A stretch of 22,654 nucleotides of DNA from positions 1 to 22,654 of the forward strand of contig UQYA01000025.1 in the NCBI GenBank assembly GCA_900545165.1, given 5' to 3'. Shown piece by piece: positions 6,638 through 13,558 of the stretch (positions are counted from its first letter, which is position 1; each line of letters begins with the position of its first letter). The position numbers were made by a program, and so were the translations under genes. The stretch comes from an uncultured Collinsella sp. (GTDB lineage: Bacteria > Actinomycetota > Coriobacteriia > Coriobacteriales > Coriobacteriaceae). Below the pieces are notes generated by a model. That model ran no database searches, was not told where the DNA came from, and was given only the letters and a program-made list of their open reading frames with translations.

Positions 6638-7428
6638 TGCCTATCGGACCTGCGCGCATGCCGCTCTTCGATCACCTGGGAGAGCTCCGTCGCCGCCTGA
6701 CTATCGTGGTCGTGTCGGTGTTTGCCGCCGCCATCGTGCTGTATTTCGCCACGCCCGTGGTGCTCGACATCCTGGAAGACCCCATCCGCTCCTTTGTGCC
6801 GGACGGTAAGTTCTACATCACCACCACGCTCGGCGGCTTTGGTCTGCGCTTCTCGCTGGCCATCAAGATGGCCGTGGTCATGTGCACGCCCATGATCATC
6901 TGGCAGATTCTGGCATTTTTCCTGCCGGCACTGCGTCCCAACGAGCGCAAATGGGTCGTGCCCACGGTGCTCGCCTCGACGGTGCTGTTCTTCCTGGGCG
7001 CCATCTTCTGCTATTTCATCATCATCCCGGCGGGCTTTGAGTGGCTTATCGGCGAGACCTCGGCCGTCGCCACGGCGCTGCCCGACCTGGAGAACTACGT
7101 CAACATGGAGCTGCTCTTTATGATCGGCTTTGGCGTGGCGTTTGAGCTGCCGCTCATCATCTTCTACCTGTCCGTCTTCCACATCGTGTCCTACGCGGCC
7201 TTCCGCGGCGCCTGGCGCTACGTGTACGTGGGCCTGCTTGTGGGCTCGGCTGTGATTACGCCCGACGGCTCGCCCGTTACGCTGGGCCTCATGTATGGTG
7301 CCCTGCTCTCGCTCTACGAGATTTCGCTCGCCATTGCCCGCGTGGTCATTACCGCGCGCGAGGGCAAGGAGGGCTTGTTTGTGAGCCGTCTGGACCTGTT
7401 CTCGGACGATGAGGACGACGAGGAGTAA
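6637..7428 (+). CDS. tatC: Sec-independent translocase protein TatC
   Basis: TatC is the membrane receptor that recognises twin-arginine signal peptides and recruits TatA. The 263 residues include the N-terminal cytosolic motif FDHLGELRRRL, six hydrophobic segments, the FFLPALRPNERK loop, and a late ITPDGSP/LYEISL region equivalent to the conserved end of TatC. The last 20 or so residues are strongly acidic (FSDDEDDEE). ATG 6637 shares a base with the tatA stop and has GGAGG about ten bases upstream. A later ATG at 6658 (MPLFDH) is possible. The gap to hypA is six bases, so tatA, tatC, hypA and perhaps hypB are likely co-transcribed. Confidence 0.95.
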   Translation: MPIGPARMPLFDHLGELRRRLTIVVVSVFAAAIVLYFATPVVLDILEDPIRSFVPDGKFYITTTLGGFGLRFSLAIKMAVVMCTPMIIWQILAFFLPALRPNERKWVVPTVLASTVLFFLGAIFCYFIIIPAGFEWLIGETSAVATALPDLENYVNMELLFMIGFGVAFELPLIIFYLSVFHIVSYAAFRGAWRYVYVGLLVGSAVITPDGSPVTLGLMYGALLSLYEISLAIARVVITAREGKEGLFVSRLDLFSDDEDDEE

Positions 7429-7434
7429 ATCGGT

Positions 7435-7791
7435 ATGCACGAGGTTGGCATTGTCAACGGCATACTCGATACAGTGATTCGCGCGGCGCGTGGGGCGGGG
7501 GCCTCGCGCGCCGTTTTGGTAACGCTTCGTATCGGGGATATGACCGAGGTCGTGCGCGAGGCGCTTGACTTTGCGTGGGAGACGTTTCGTGACGAGGACC
7601 CGCTCACGCAAGGTTGCGAGCTTGCGGTAGAGGAGGTCCATCCGCAAAGCGAGTGTCTGGACTGCGGTGAGGTTTTCGATCATGACCGCTTCCACTGCCG
7701 CTGCCCCCAGTGCGGCGGCGCCAATGTGCGCCTACTGCACGGCCGCGAGCTCGACATCGCAAGTATCGAAATCGAGACCCCCGACGATTAG
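7435..7791 (+). CDS. hypA: Hydrogenase maturation nickel metallochaperone HypA
   Basis: HypA delivers nickel to the active site of [NiFe] hydrogenase (in some bacteria also urease), together with the GTPase HypB. The 118-residue length is normal. The N-terminal MHE supplies the nickel ligand His2. The zinc site has Cys74 and Cys77 (CLDC) and Cys90 and Cys93 (CPQC), separated by a short hairpin. ATG 7435 is six bases after the tatC stop; the preceding GAGGAGTAA provides a ribosome binding site inside the tatC end. The gene is followed 55 bases later by hypB. Confidence 0.95.
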   Translation: MHEVGIVNGILDTVIRAARGAGASRAVLVTLRIGDMTEVVREALDFAWETFRDEDPLTQGCELAVEEVHPQSECLDCGEVFDHDRFHCRCPQCGGANVRLLHGRELDIASIEIETPDD

Positions 7792-7846
7792 CCCATCAGC
7801 CATCTGGGGACGAGGTATAAAGGGGCAGAAGTAAGGAGTGCCGAAT

Positions 7847-8530
7847 ATGGCCGAGAAAACGATTGATATCGCGTCGCCGATTCTGTCGCGCAACGAGCGC
7901 CTGGCAGATCAGCTGCGTCAGCGATTTCATGAGACAAACACCTACGTGATTAACGTGCTGTCGAGCCCCGGCTCGGGCAAGACCACCACGATCCTGGGCA
8001 CCAACGAGCGCCTGCGCGACAAGGCTGGCCTGCGCTGCGCCGTCATCGAGGGCGATATTGCCTCGGATGTCGACGCCATTACCATGAAGGAAGCCGGCAT
8101 GCCCGCCATCCAGATCAACACGGGCGGCCTGTGCCACCTCGAGGGCAACATGATCATGGAGGCCGTTGACGCGTTCGACCAGGCGGTGGGTCTGGAAAAC
8201 ATTGACGTCATCTTTATCGAAAACGTGGGTAACCTGGTCTGCCCAGTCGACTTTGACCTGGGCGAGAACCTGTCCATCATGATCCTCTCGGTGCCCGAGG
8301 GCGACGACAAACCCATCAAGTACCCGGGCATCTTCCAACACGCCGGCGCACAGCTGCTCAACAAGGTCGACGTGGCTCCGGCTTTCGATTTTGACATGGA
8401 TAGGTATACTAAGACACTCGATGACCTCAATCCGCAGGCGCCGCGGTTTGCCGTGAGCGCGCGCAAGGGCGAGGGCATGGATGCCTGGTGCGATTGGCTC
8501 ATCGGGCAGATTGAGCAAGCAAGGGCGTAA
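7847..8530 (+). CDS. hypB: Hydrogenase maturation GTPase HypB
   Basis: GTP-dependent nickel insertion factor that works with HypA. In 227 residues it has the P-loop SPGSGKTT (Gly42-Thr47), EGDIASDVDA (Walker B region), the metal-binding GGLCHLEGNM with adjacent Cys-His, ENVGNLVCP, and the guanine-specificity motif NKVD. The N-terminus is short and lacks both the CCxC-type high-affinity nickel motif of E. coli and the His-rich stretch of other HypB proteins, so nickel binding must rely on the G-domain site. ATG 7847 follows AAGGAG at eight bases; the GTG at 7838 overlaps that ribosome site and is rejected. No other hyp or hydrogenase structural gene is in the window. Confidence 0.95.
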   Translation: MAEKTIDIASPILSRNERLADQLRQRFHETNTYVINVLSSPGSGKTTTILGTNERLRDKAGLRCAVIEGDIASDVDAITMKEAGMPAIQINTGGLCHLEGNMIMEAVDAFDQAVGLENIDVIFIENVGNLVCPVDFDLGENLSIMILSVPEGDDKPIKYPGIFQHAGAQLLNKVDVAPAFDFDMDRYTKTLDDLNPQAPRFAVSARKGEGMDAWCDWLIGQIEQARA

Positions 8531-8584
8531 GTCGGCCGCCATACGGGCGGGCGTAGCCGCAGAGACATGAGATAGGAGCCTCTT

Positions 8585-11194
8585 TTGAAGCTCATCATCG
8601 CCGAGAAAAACGACGCCGCGCGTCAGATCGCCGAGCGTCTGTCTACGGGTAAGCCTAAAAAGGACAAGGTGTACAACACCGCCATCTACCGTTTTGAGTG
8701 GAAGGGCGAGGAGTGCGTGACCATCGGCCTTGCCGGTCACATCCTTGCGCCCGATTTTTGCGACAGCGTGCTGTTCGATAAAAAGCTGGGTTGGTATTCG
8801 GTCACCGAGGACGGCGAGATGCTGCCGGCCGACATACCCGATGGCCTGGCACGTCCGCCCTACGACACCAAGCGCAAGCCGTTTCTTGCCGACGGCATCT
8901 CAATCAAGGGCTGGAAGCTCGAGAGCCTGCCGTATCTCACCTGGGCGCCTGTCATTAAGTTGCCGGCCGAGAAAGAGCTCATTCGCTCGCTCAAGAACCT
9001 TGCCAAGAAGTCCGACAGCGTCATCATTGCCACGGACTTCGATCGCGAGGGCGAGCTGATCGGTTCGGACGCCCTCAACAAGGTGCGCGAGGTGGCGCCC
9101 GACTTGCCGGTCGCCCGCGCCCAGTATTCTTCGTTTACCAAGGCCGAGATCACGCAGGCCTTCGATAACCTTGTCTCGCTCGACCAGAACCTGGCCGACG
9201 CCGGCGAGAGCCGTCAGCACATCGACCTCATTTGGGGTGCGGTGCTCACGCGTTACCTGACGCTCGCCAAGTTTGGCGGCTTTGGCAACGTGCGCTCCGC
9301 CGGCCGCGTGCAGACACCGACGCTTGCCCTGGTGGTCGAGCGCGAGCGCGAGCGCATGGCGTTTGTGCCCGAGGACTATTGGCAGATTCGCGGCATGGGT
9401 GCCGCGCAGGGCGCTGCCGAGGACGACCGCTTTAAGATCGCGCACAAGACGGCGCGTTTTACCGACAAGGATGCTGCCGAGACGGCATACGGCCATGTCG
9501 ACGGTGTCGCGACGGCGACCGTTGCCGCGGTGACCAAGCGCTCGCGTAAGCAGCAGCCGCCCACGCCGTTTGCGACCACCTCGCTGCAGGCTGCTGCCGC
9601 AGCCGAGGGCATCTCGCCTGCGCGTACCATGCGCATCGCCGAGTCCCTCTACATGGCGGGCCTCATCAGCTACCCGCGTGTCGACAATACCGTGTACCCT
9701 GCGACGCTCGATCTGGGCGCCGTGGTGAGCGACCTGGCAAAGATCAACCCGGCGCTGGCGCCCGTGTGCAAAAAGGTGCTCGCCGGCCCCATGAAGCCCA
9801 CGCGCGGCAAGGTCGAGACCACCGACCACCCACCTATCTATCCCACGGGCGAGGGCGATCCGTCCACGCTCGACGGCGGCCAGCGTAAGCTCTACGACCT
9901 CATCGCCCGTCGCTTCCTGGCGACGCTCATGGGTCCCGCGACCATCGAGAACACCAAGCTCGAGCTTGACGTCAACGGCGAGCCGTTCGTGGCTTCGGGT
10001 GACGTGCTCGTGACCCCGGGGTTCCGCGAGGCCTACCCGTACGGACTCAAGCGCGACGAGCAGATGCCGCCGCTGGAGCAGGGCGACACGGTCGACGTGT
10101 TCGACATTAAGCTTGAGGCCAAGCAGACCGAGCCGCCCGCGCGCTACAGCCAGGGCAAGCTCGTGCAGGAGATGGAGAAGCGCGGGCTGGGCACCAAGTC
10201 CACGCGCGCGAGTATCATCGAGCGCCTGTATGCCGTGCGCTATCTCAAAAATGATCCCGTTGAGCCGAGCCAGCTGGGCATCGCCATCATCGACGCGCTG
10301 ACGCAGTTTGCCCCGCGCATCACGAGCCCCGATATGACCAGCGAGCTCGACGGCGACATGACCCGCGTGGAGCGCGGCGAGGACACCGAAGAGCATGTCG
10401 TGACGCACTCGCGCGCGCTGCTGGCCGGTGTGCTCGACGAACTGCTCAAGCACACGCAGGAGCTGGGCGACGCCATCAGCGACGCCGTCACGGCCGATGC
10501 GCGCGTGGGTGCCTGCCCCAAGTGCGGCAAGGACCTGGTCATGAAGACGAGTGCCAAGACCCGCGGCAGCTTCATTGGCTGTATGGGCTGGCCCGACTGC
10601 GATGTGACCTATCCGGTGCCGAGTGGCGTCAAGGTGAGCCCGCTCGAGGGCGAGGCCGCCGTGTGCCCCGAGTGCGGCGCGCCGCGCATCAAGTGCCAGC
10701 CGTTCCGCCAGAAGGCCTTCGAGATTTGCGTGAACCCGACGTGCCCCACCAACTACGAGCCCGACCTTAAGGTGGGCGAGTGCAAGGTGTGTGCCGAGGC
10801 AGGACGCCATGGCGACCTGATCGCGCATAAGAGCGAAAAGAGCGGCAAGCGCTTTATCCGCTGCACCAACTATGACGATTGCGGCGTGAGCTATCCGCTG
10901 CCGGCACGCGGCAAGCTCGAGGCGACGGGTGAGACCTGCCCCGAGTGCGGCGCCCCCATCGTGGTCGTCAACACGGCGCGCGGCCCGTGGCGTATCTGCG
11001 TCAACATGGACTGCCCGACCAAGGAGAAGAAGCCCGCCCGCGGCCGCAAGACCACAACCAAGGCGAGCGCGGCGAAGAAGACCACGGCAGCCAAGAAGAC
11101 GACGGCTAAGAAAGCCACTGCCGCCAAGAAGACGACCGCGAAGAAGTCAACTGCGAAGAAGTCGACTGCCAAAAAGACCGCTGCCGACAAGTAG
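8585..11194 (+). CDS. topA: Type IA DNA topoisomerase with zinc fingers and H1-like tail
   Basis: Relaxes negative supercoils by cutting and rejoining one DNA strand. TTG 8585 is taken as start, with AGGAG six bases upstream, giving 869 residues. The TOPRIM domain begins at once with LIIAEKND (Glu7) and contains DFDREGE (Asp151, Asp153, Glu155). The catalytic tyrosine is Tyr363 in LISYPRVDN. Four C-terminal Cys4 zinc fingers begin near residues 644, 694, 733 and 785. The last 50 or so residues are repeated Lys/Thr/Ala units such as KKTTAKK, similar to histone H1 tails. The N-terminal wording resembles archaeal-style type IA enzymes more than E. coli TopA. The gene follows hypB by 54 bases and is closed by the terminator at 11222. 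Topoisomerase III is less likely given the zinc fingers. Confidence 0.92.
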   Translation: MKLIIAEKNDAARQIAERLSTGKPKKDKVYNTAIYRFEWKGEECVTIGLAGHILAPDFCDSVLFDKKLGWYSVTEDGEMLPADIPDGLARPPYDTKRKPFLADGISIKGWKLESLPYLTWAPVIKLPAEKELIRSLKNLAKKSDSVIIATDFDREGELIGSDALNKVREVAPDLPVARAQYSSFTKAEITQAFDNLVSLDQNLADAGESRQHIDLIWGAVLTRYLTLAKFGGFGNVRSAGRVQTPTLALVVERERERMAFVPEDYWQIRGMGAAQGAAEDDRFKIAHKTARFTDKDAAETAYGHVDGVATATVAAVTKRSRKQQPPTPFATTSLQAAAAAEGISPARTMRIAESLYMAGLISYPRVDNTVYPATLDLGAVVSDLAKINPALAPVCKKVLAGPMKPTRGKVETTDHPPIYPTGEGDPSTLDGGQRKLYDLIARRFLATLMGPATIENTKLELDVNGEPFVASGDVLVTPGFREAYPYGLKRDEQMPPLEQGDTVDVFDIKLEAKQTEPPARYSQGKLVQEMEKRGLGTKSTRASIIERLYAVRYLKNDPVEPSQLGIAIIDALTQFAPRITSPDMTSELDGDMTRVERGEDTEEHVVTHSRALLAGVLDELLKHTQELGDAISDAVTADARVGACPKCGKDLVMKTSAKTRGSFIGCMGWPDCDVTYPVPSGVKVSPLEGEAAVCPECGAPRIKCQPFRQKAFEICVNPTCPTNYEPDLKVGECKVCAEAGRHGDLIAHKSEKSGKRFIRCTNYDDCGVSYPLPARGKLEATGETCPECGAPIVVVNTARGPWRICVNMDCPTKEKKPARGRKTTTKASAAKKTTAAKKTTAKKATAAKKTTAKKSTAKKSTAKKTAADK

Positions 11195-11221
11195 CCGCAC
11201 GGTCGAAACATCACCTAGAAC

Positions 11222-11260
11222 AAAAACGAGCGAGGACCTCAAGATCCTCGCTCGTTTTTT
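11222..11260 (+). terminator. Intrinsic terminator after topA
   Basis: ACGAGCGAGGA (11226-11236) pairs perfectly with TCCTCGCTCGT (11245-11255) around an 8-base loop, with AAAA before and TTTTTT after. It lies about 30 bases past the topA stop. Confidence 0.93.
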
Positions 11261-11262
11261 AT

Positions 11263-11293
11263 CCGGCAGTTAGGGACGTTCCTTTTCTGCCGG
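11263..11293 (+). repeat. GGGAC-core hairpin repeat unit (left flank of the AT-rich island)
   Basis: CCGGCAG (11263-11269) pairs with CTGCCGG (11287-11293) around a loop containing GGGACGTTCCTTTT. The 18-base segment at 11265-11282 recurs as its exact reverse complement at 14893-14910 and 17316-17333. Confidence 0.75.
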
Positions 11294-11506
11294 GCGGCGA
11301 AAGAGTGCGCCCAACGACCAGCCGTTTAAGAGCGCCCCCGATACATAGTTGTCGGAACCTGGTCGTCTGTTGATAAAAAAGAAACCGCTAACGGACAAAA
11401 TAGCGCCTTTTGCGGATTAGTTGCTGTGCCGGAAAACAAATTGTCAGAACCAGGCGATAATTAAATTACCGCGGCTGTCGTTACATATGACACGTGACAG
11501 GAGGAC
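11294..11506 (+). other. Non-coding left edge of the AT-rich island
   Basis: No gene seen. Base composition falls sharply toward AT after about 11370. TTGTCGGAACCTGG (11349) and TTGTCAGAACCAGG (11441) are near-identical direct copies 92 bases apart. CCGC/GCGG and CGCTA/TAGCG arms around GGACAAAA near 11386-11416 can form a hairpin. GATAAT (11456) and TTGTCA (11441) look promoter-like but are wrongly spaced, so no promoter is called. Confidence 0.4.
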
Positions 11507-11509
11507 ATG

Positions 11510-12013
11510 ATGAAAAAAATGCCCAAGTTGTTGTTAGCAATGGTTGTCCTATTTTTCGCCACCGGATTTATTTTATTGCCCTCCGCAAATGCTTCTGAGT
11601 ATTTGACGCCCGCCGACGCATGCTTCGATTTGAATGATGGGCCGAAACAAGAACGTACTATCGAGCTGTCAGATGGCTCTACAGGTGTTTTTGGGATAGA
11701 GAAAGAGCAAGCTGATGTTGCCCCGATTTGGGACGGCTACTACAACGCTACTGATGGGAATTGGAAGGTTTACTTCTATACTGGAGTGCTCGATGCTGAG
11801 TACTGGATATCAATCAAGAACTACAACATTACATCGTGGTGGGGCCATAAAGCATCTTCCGTTGGCGGTGCCTTATCGAATTTCAGTAAGAGTTTTTCTT
11901 CCAAACGAACAAAGTGGAGCTTTCTTTTTACCGGAGTAGGCGGTATGGCGTCTGCGACTTATACTCTTGGAGCTGAAATAAATGGCTCTCGGCTGCATAC
12001 ATATCTAGCGTGA
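11510..12013 (+). CDS. Small secreted protein of unknown function, DUF5626-like in appearance
   Basis: A 167-residue exported protein. The N-terminus MKKMPKLLLAMVVLFFATGF followed by ANAS is a clear Sec signal peptide with signal peptidase I cleavage after ANA near residue 29. The mature part opens with FDLNDGPKQERTIEL and later has DGNWKVYFY, YWISIKNYNITSWW and a Ser-rich SNFSKSFSSKRTKW. This strand-rich layout reminds me of DUF5626 secreted proteins of Firmicutes, but that is from memory and weak. AGGAGG at 11499-11504 is five bases from ATG 11510 and only two from ATG 11507, hence this start. Codon use (TTA, TTG, ATA, AGT) is much AT-richer than the flanking core genes, consistent with transfer. 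It is followed six bases later by a membrane microprotein. Confidence 0.8.
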   Translation: MKKMPKLLLAMVVLFFATGFILLPSANASEYLTPADACFDLNDGPKQERTIELSDGSTGVFGIEKEQADVAPIWDGYYNATDGNWKVYFYTGVLDAEYWISIKNYNITSWWGHKASSVGGALSNFSKSFSSKRTKWSFLFTGVGGMASATYTLGAEINGSRLHTYLA

Positions 12014-12019
12014 TTCAAT

Positions 12020-12172
12020 ATGGGCGTGTTGGGCAAGATCAACATTGGCGGAGAGGTTTCCCTCCTGGCAATAGTTCTGGTTGAGATCGGGATCGTCGCT
12101 GCGGTGATCTATCTCGTTTGCAAGTTGATAAAGGCTCTCAAAAAGGTTATTGAACGAACCAAACAAGAGTAG
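12020..12172 (+). CDS. 50-residue single-span membrane microprotein
   Basis: A small reading frame starting six bases after the previous stop. The product begins MGVLGKINIGGEVSLLAIVL, continues into a hydrophobic stretch (about residues 13-34, ending AAVIYLVCKL) and finishes with a strongly basic tail (IKALKKVIERTKQE). The positive tail predicts a cytoplasmic C-terminus. No good ribosome binding site is visible, so translation may be coupled to the upstream secreted protein. Such a pairing of secreted protein and one-span peptide could mean an immunity, anchor or modulator role, but nothing in the sequence proves this. A chance frame of 50 codons is possible; the clean hydrophobic-plus-basic pattern argues for a gene. 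Confidence 0.5.
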   Translation: MGVLGKINIGGEVSLLAIVLVEIGIVAAVIYLVCKLIKALKKVIERTKQE

Positions 12173-12270
12173 GCGGTCAGTCCGCTCGATTTCGAATCCA
12201 TTTCAGCGGGTGCCATCCTCTCTGTCTGCTTATCTGTGGGCGGAGAGGATTTTTCTATGACTGAGACCGC
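12173..12270 (+). other. Folded intergenic element with a terminator-like hairpin
   Basis: GCGGTCAGTC (12173-12182) can pair with GACT-GA-GACCGC (12259-12270, GA bulged), enclosing two hairpins: CCGCT/AGCGG (12182-12186, 12205-12209) and ATCCTCTC/GAGAGGAT (12215-12222, 12243-12250). The second hairpin is followed by TTTTCT, so it probably terminates the upstream pair of genes. The outer stem is more than a terminator needs. Confidence 0.45.
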
Positions 12271-12478
12271 ATCAGCGCCAAATCCACGCCTATCCACGAC
12301 CCGGAATTCGCCCACTCGGTGGACTTCGGGTTTAATGCTTAGGGGCGGGGATTTACCAAAGTGAAATTTTAATGAAAAGAAACCCGGCTGCAACAGTTGC
12401 CATGGTGAGGGCTCGAATTGGCCATATAGATCTAAAATAGTCACGATATACAAATGTCGAGAGACGTTGGGGATATAG
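12271..12478 (+). other. Non-coding leader before the second secreted gene
   Basis: About 200 bases without a convincing gene. A 22-codon frame at 12372-12440 (starting MKRNPAATVA) has no ribosome site and is not called. AT-rich stretches around 12420-12460 probably contain the promoter of the gene at 12479, but no hexamer pair stands out. Confidence 0.4.
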
Positions 12479-12988
12479 ATGAAAAGAACTAAGGGTTATC
12501 TATTGTTGGTAATGATGCTGCTCGGACTGTTCTGCCTGAGTGGCCCTTCTTGGGCCGAGGCTGCCTGTCCTGAAGGTGAGCCTCAGCAGTCTTATACGGG
12601 CAGCCTGCTGATAACTGCTAAGGAGGGCGATGCCGACTCTCAGTCTGGGGTAAATCCCCTTGCCACTTTTCAGGGGGACGGCGGAACGGTCAAGCTTGAC
12701 CATATTGGTAGCGGGATTTTGAGGTGGCAAGTTCTTCCGGACAAAATTGCGAACGATCCCTTCTCTTTTGCTGGAACGATATATCTATACAAGGTTGTGA
12801 GCGGAAAACAAAAATACGTCGATTGCTATCCGACAAACGGGTCTGGAATTGCATTCACCGGCATTTCGGGGCAGATTGATACACATGTACGAAAGGGAAC
12901 CTATGTGGTGCGTTGGGTTGGAGCTGCTGCAGGCCCGATATGGATTGCGGTCTTGCGCCCCGATGTCCAAATAGGTTTCTCTCTCTAG
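12479..12988 (+). CDS. Small secreted protein of unknown function
   Basis: A 169-residue exported protein not recognised as any family. MKRTKGYLLLVMMLLGLFCL is a signal peptide core, with a likely signal peptidase I site at WAEA-AC near residue 28. The Cys after the site is not in a proper lipobox (Glu at -3), so I do not call it a lipoprotein. The mature part is strand-rich, with YTGSLLITAK, GGTVKLDHIGSG, GTIYLYKVV and GTYVVRWVGAAAGPIWIAVL, suggesting a small beta-sandwich. Two cysteines (in AACPEG and VDCYPTN) could form a disulphide. GTTGGGGA upstream is a weak ribosome site. It lies 14 bases before the HTH-like gene, probably one transcript. Codon use is AT-rich like the rest of the island. 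Confidence 0.78.
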   Translation: MKRTKGYLLLVMMLLGLFCLSGPSWAEAACPEGEPQQSYTGSLLITAKEGDADSQSGVNPLATFQGDGGTVKLDHIGSGILRWQVLPDKIANDPFSFAGTIYLYKVVSGKQKYVDCYPTNGSGIAFTGISGQIDTHVRKGTYVVRWVGAAAGPIWIAVLRPDVQIGFSL

Positions 12989-13002
12989 ACGGGAAGTTGC
13001 TC

Positions 13003-13368
13003 ATGGACGCCATATATGACGGGGATGACTGGGTCGATCATTATACTTGGCGCCTAGTCGGCTCGAACGACAATGGGGATGTGGTGTTTGATGGACTATG
13101 TCCAAAGCATCTCCATCCTTTTGTCTCGTCGTTAATTGAGAGTTCCGCTCGTGTTGCCCCCTACAGCTCGGCATCGCTTCATGATACGGACGTTTTGAAG
13201 ACCATAAGGGAATCAATTGACGAGGGCACGATGAGCGGCCCGCTGTTTTCTCGGCTTGTGGGGCTAGATGAGATTGGCTCGAAACGACTGCTTGCGGGCG
13301 AAAAAGTGGAACTCACTTATCGGTCGATGATTTCAATCCTGCGGCTAGCCGATGTTCTTCGCAAATAA
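13003..13368 (+). CDS. Small protein with a helix-turn-helix-like C-terminus
   Basis: A 121-residue cytoplasmic protein. The C-terminal third, from TIRESIDEGTMSG through PLFSRLVGLDEIGSKRLLAG to ISILRLADVLRK, follows the spacing of XRE/Cro-type helix-turn-helix domains (recognition helix near SKRLLAGEKV), so it may bind DNA. The N-terminal 70 residues (MDAIYDGDDWVDHYTWRLVG and a Cys-Pro-x-His stretch) are unknown. ATG 13003 is chosen since GGGAAG precedes it at six bases and it begins 14 bases after the previous stop; the longer in-frame start at 12913 overlaps the secreted gene. Position after a secreted protein gene suggests a local regulator, or an antitoxin-like protein. The left inverted repeat of the IS begins five bases after the stop. 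Confidence 0.65.
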   Translation: MDAIYDGDDWVDHYTWRLVGSNDNGDVVFDGLCPKHLHPFVSSLIESSARVAPYSSASLHDTDVLKTIRESIDEGTMSGPLFSRLVGLDEIGSKRLLAGEKVELTYRSMISILRLADVLRK

Positions 13369-13372
13369 ATGA

Positions 13373-13396
13373 GGCTTATAGGACAAAATGTGTGTC
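13373..13396 (+). repeat. Left terminal inverted repeat of the IS
   Basis: GGCTTATAGGACAAAAT followed by GTGTGTC; matches the reverse complement of 14705-14728 at 23 of 24 positions. Confidence 0.88.
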
Positions 13397-13470
13397 TACT
13401 TTAGGGGCATCGGCGCAGGTCGCTGCCCCTTTTCCAGCCGTTTAAATTCCGTGCCCGCTTTTAACCGCTC

Positions 13471-13486
13471 GGACAGAATGTGTGTC
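13471..13486 (+). repeat. Subterminal copy of the IS end motif
   Basis: GGACAGAATGTGTGTC matches the left terminal GGACAAAATGTGTGTC (13381-13396) at 15 of 16 positions, in the same orientation, 90 bases further in and about 70 bases before the transposase start. A second transposase-binding site or promoter operator is the likely meaning. Confidence 0.65.
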
Positions 13487-13558
13487 CGGTTGCCTATCGT
13501 TCCCGCAGGTAGATAACCTTTTCCGGAACCGTTAAATACCCTTTCGGAAGAGGTGCCC

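Noticed and set aside
8396..8410. TATACT promoter-like sequence inside hypB
   Set aside because: It lies within a conserved coding part of hypB, far from the topA start, with no supporting -35.
8900..10828. 642-codon open frame on the minus strand opposite topA
   Set aside because: No ribosome site or recognisable domain; it is antisense to a certain gene, and long antisense frames are expected in GC-rich coding DNA.
12372..12440. 22-codon frame beginning MKRNPAATVA
   Set aside because: No ribosome binding site, too short, and no clear feature beyond a few basic residues.
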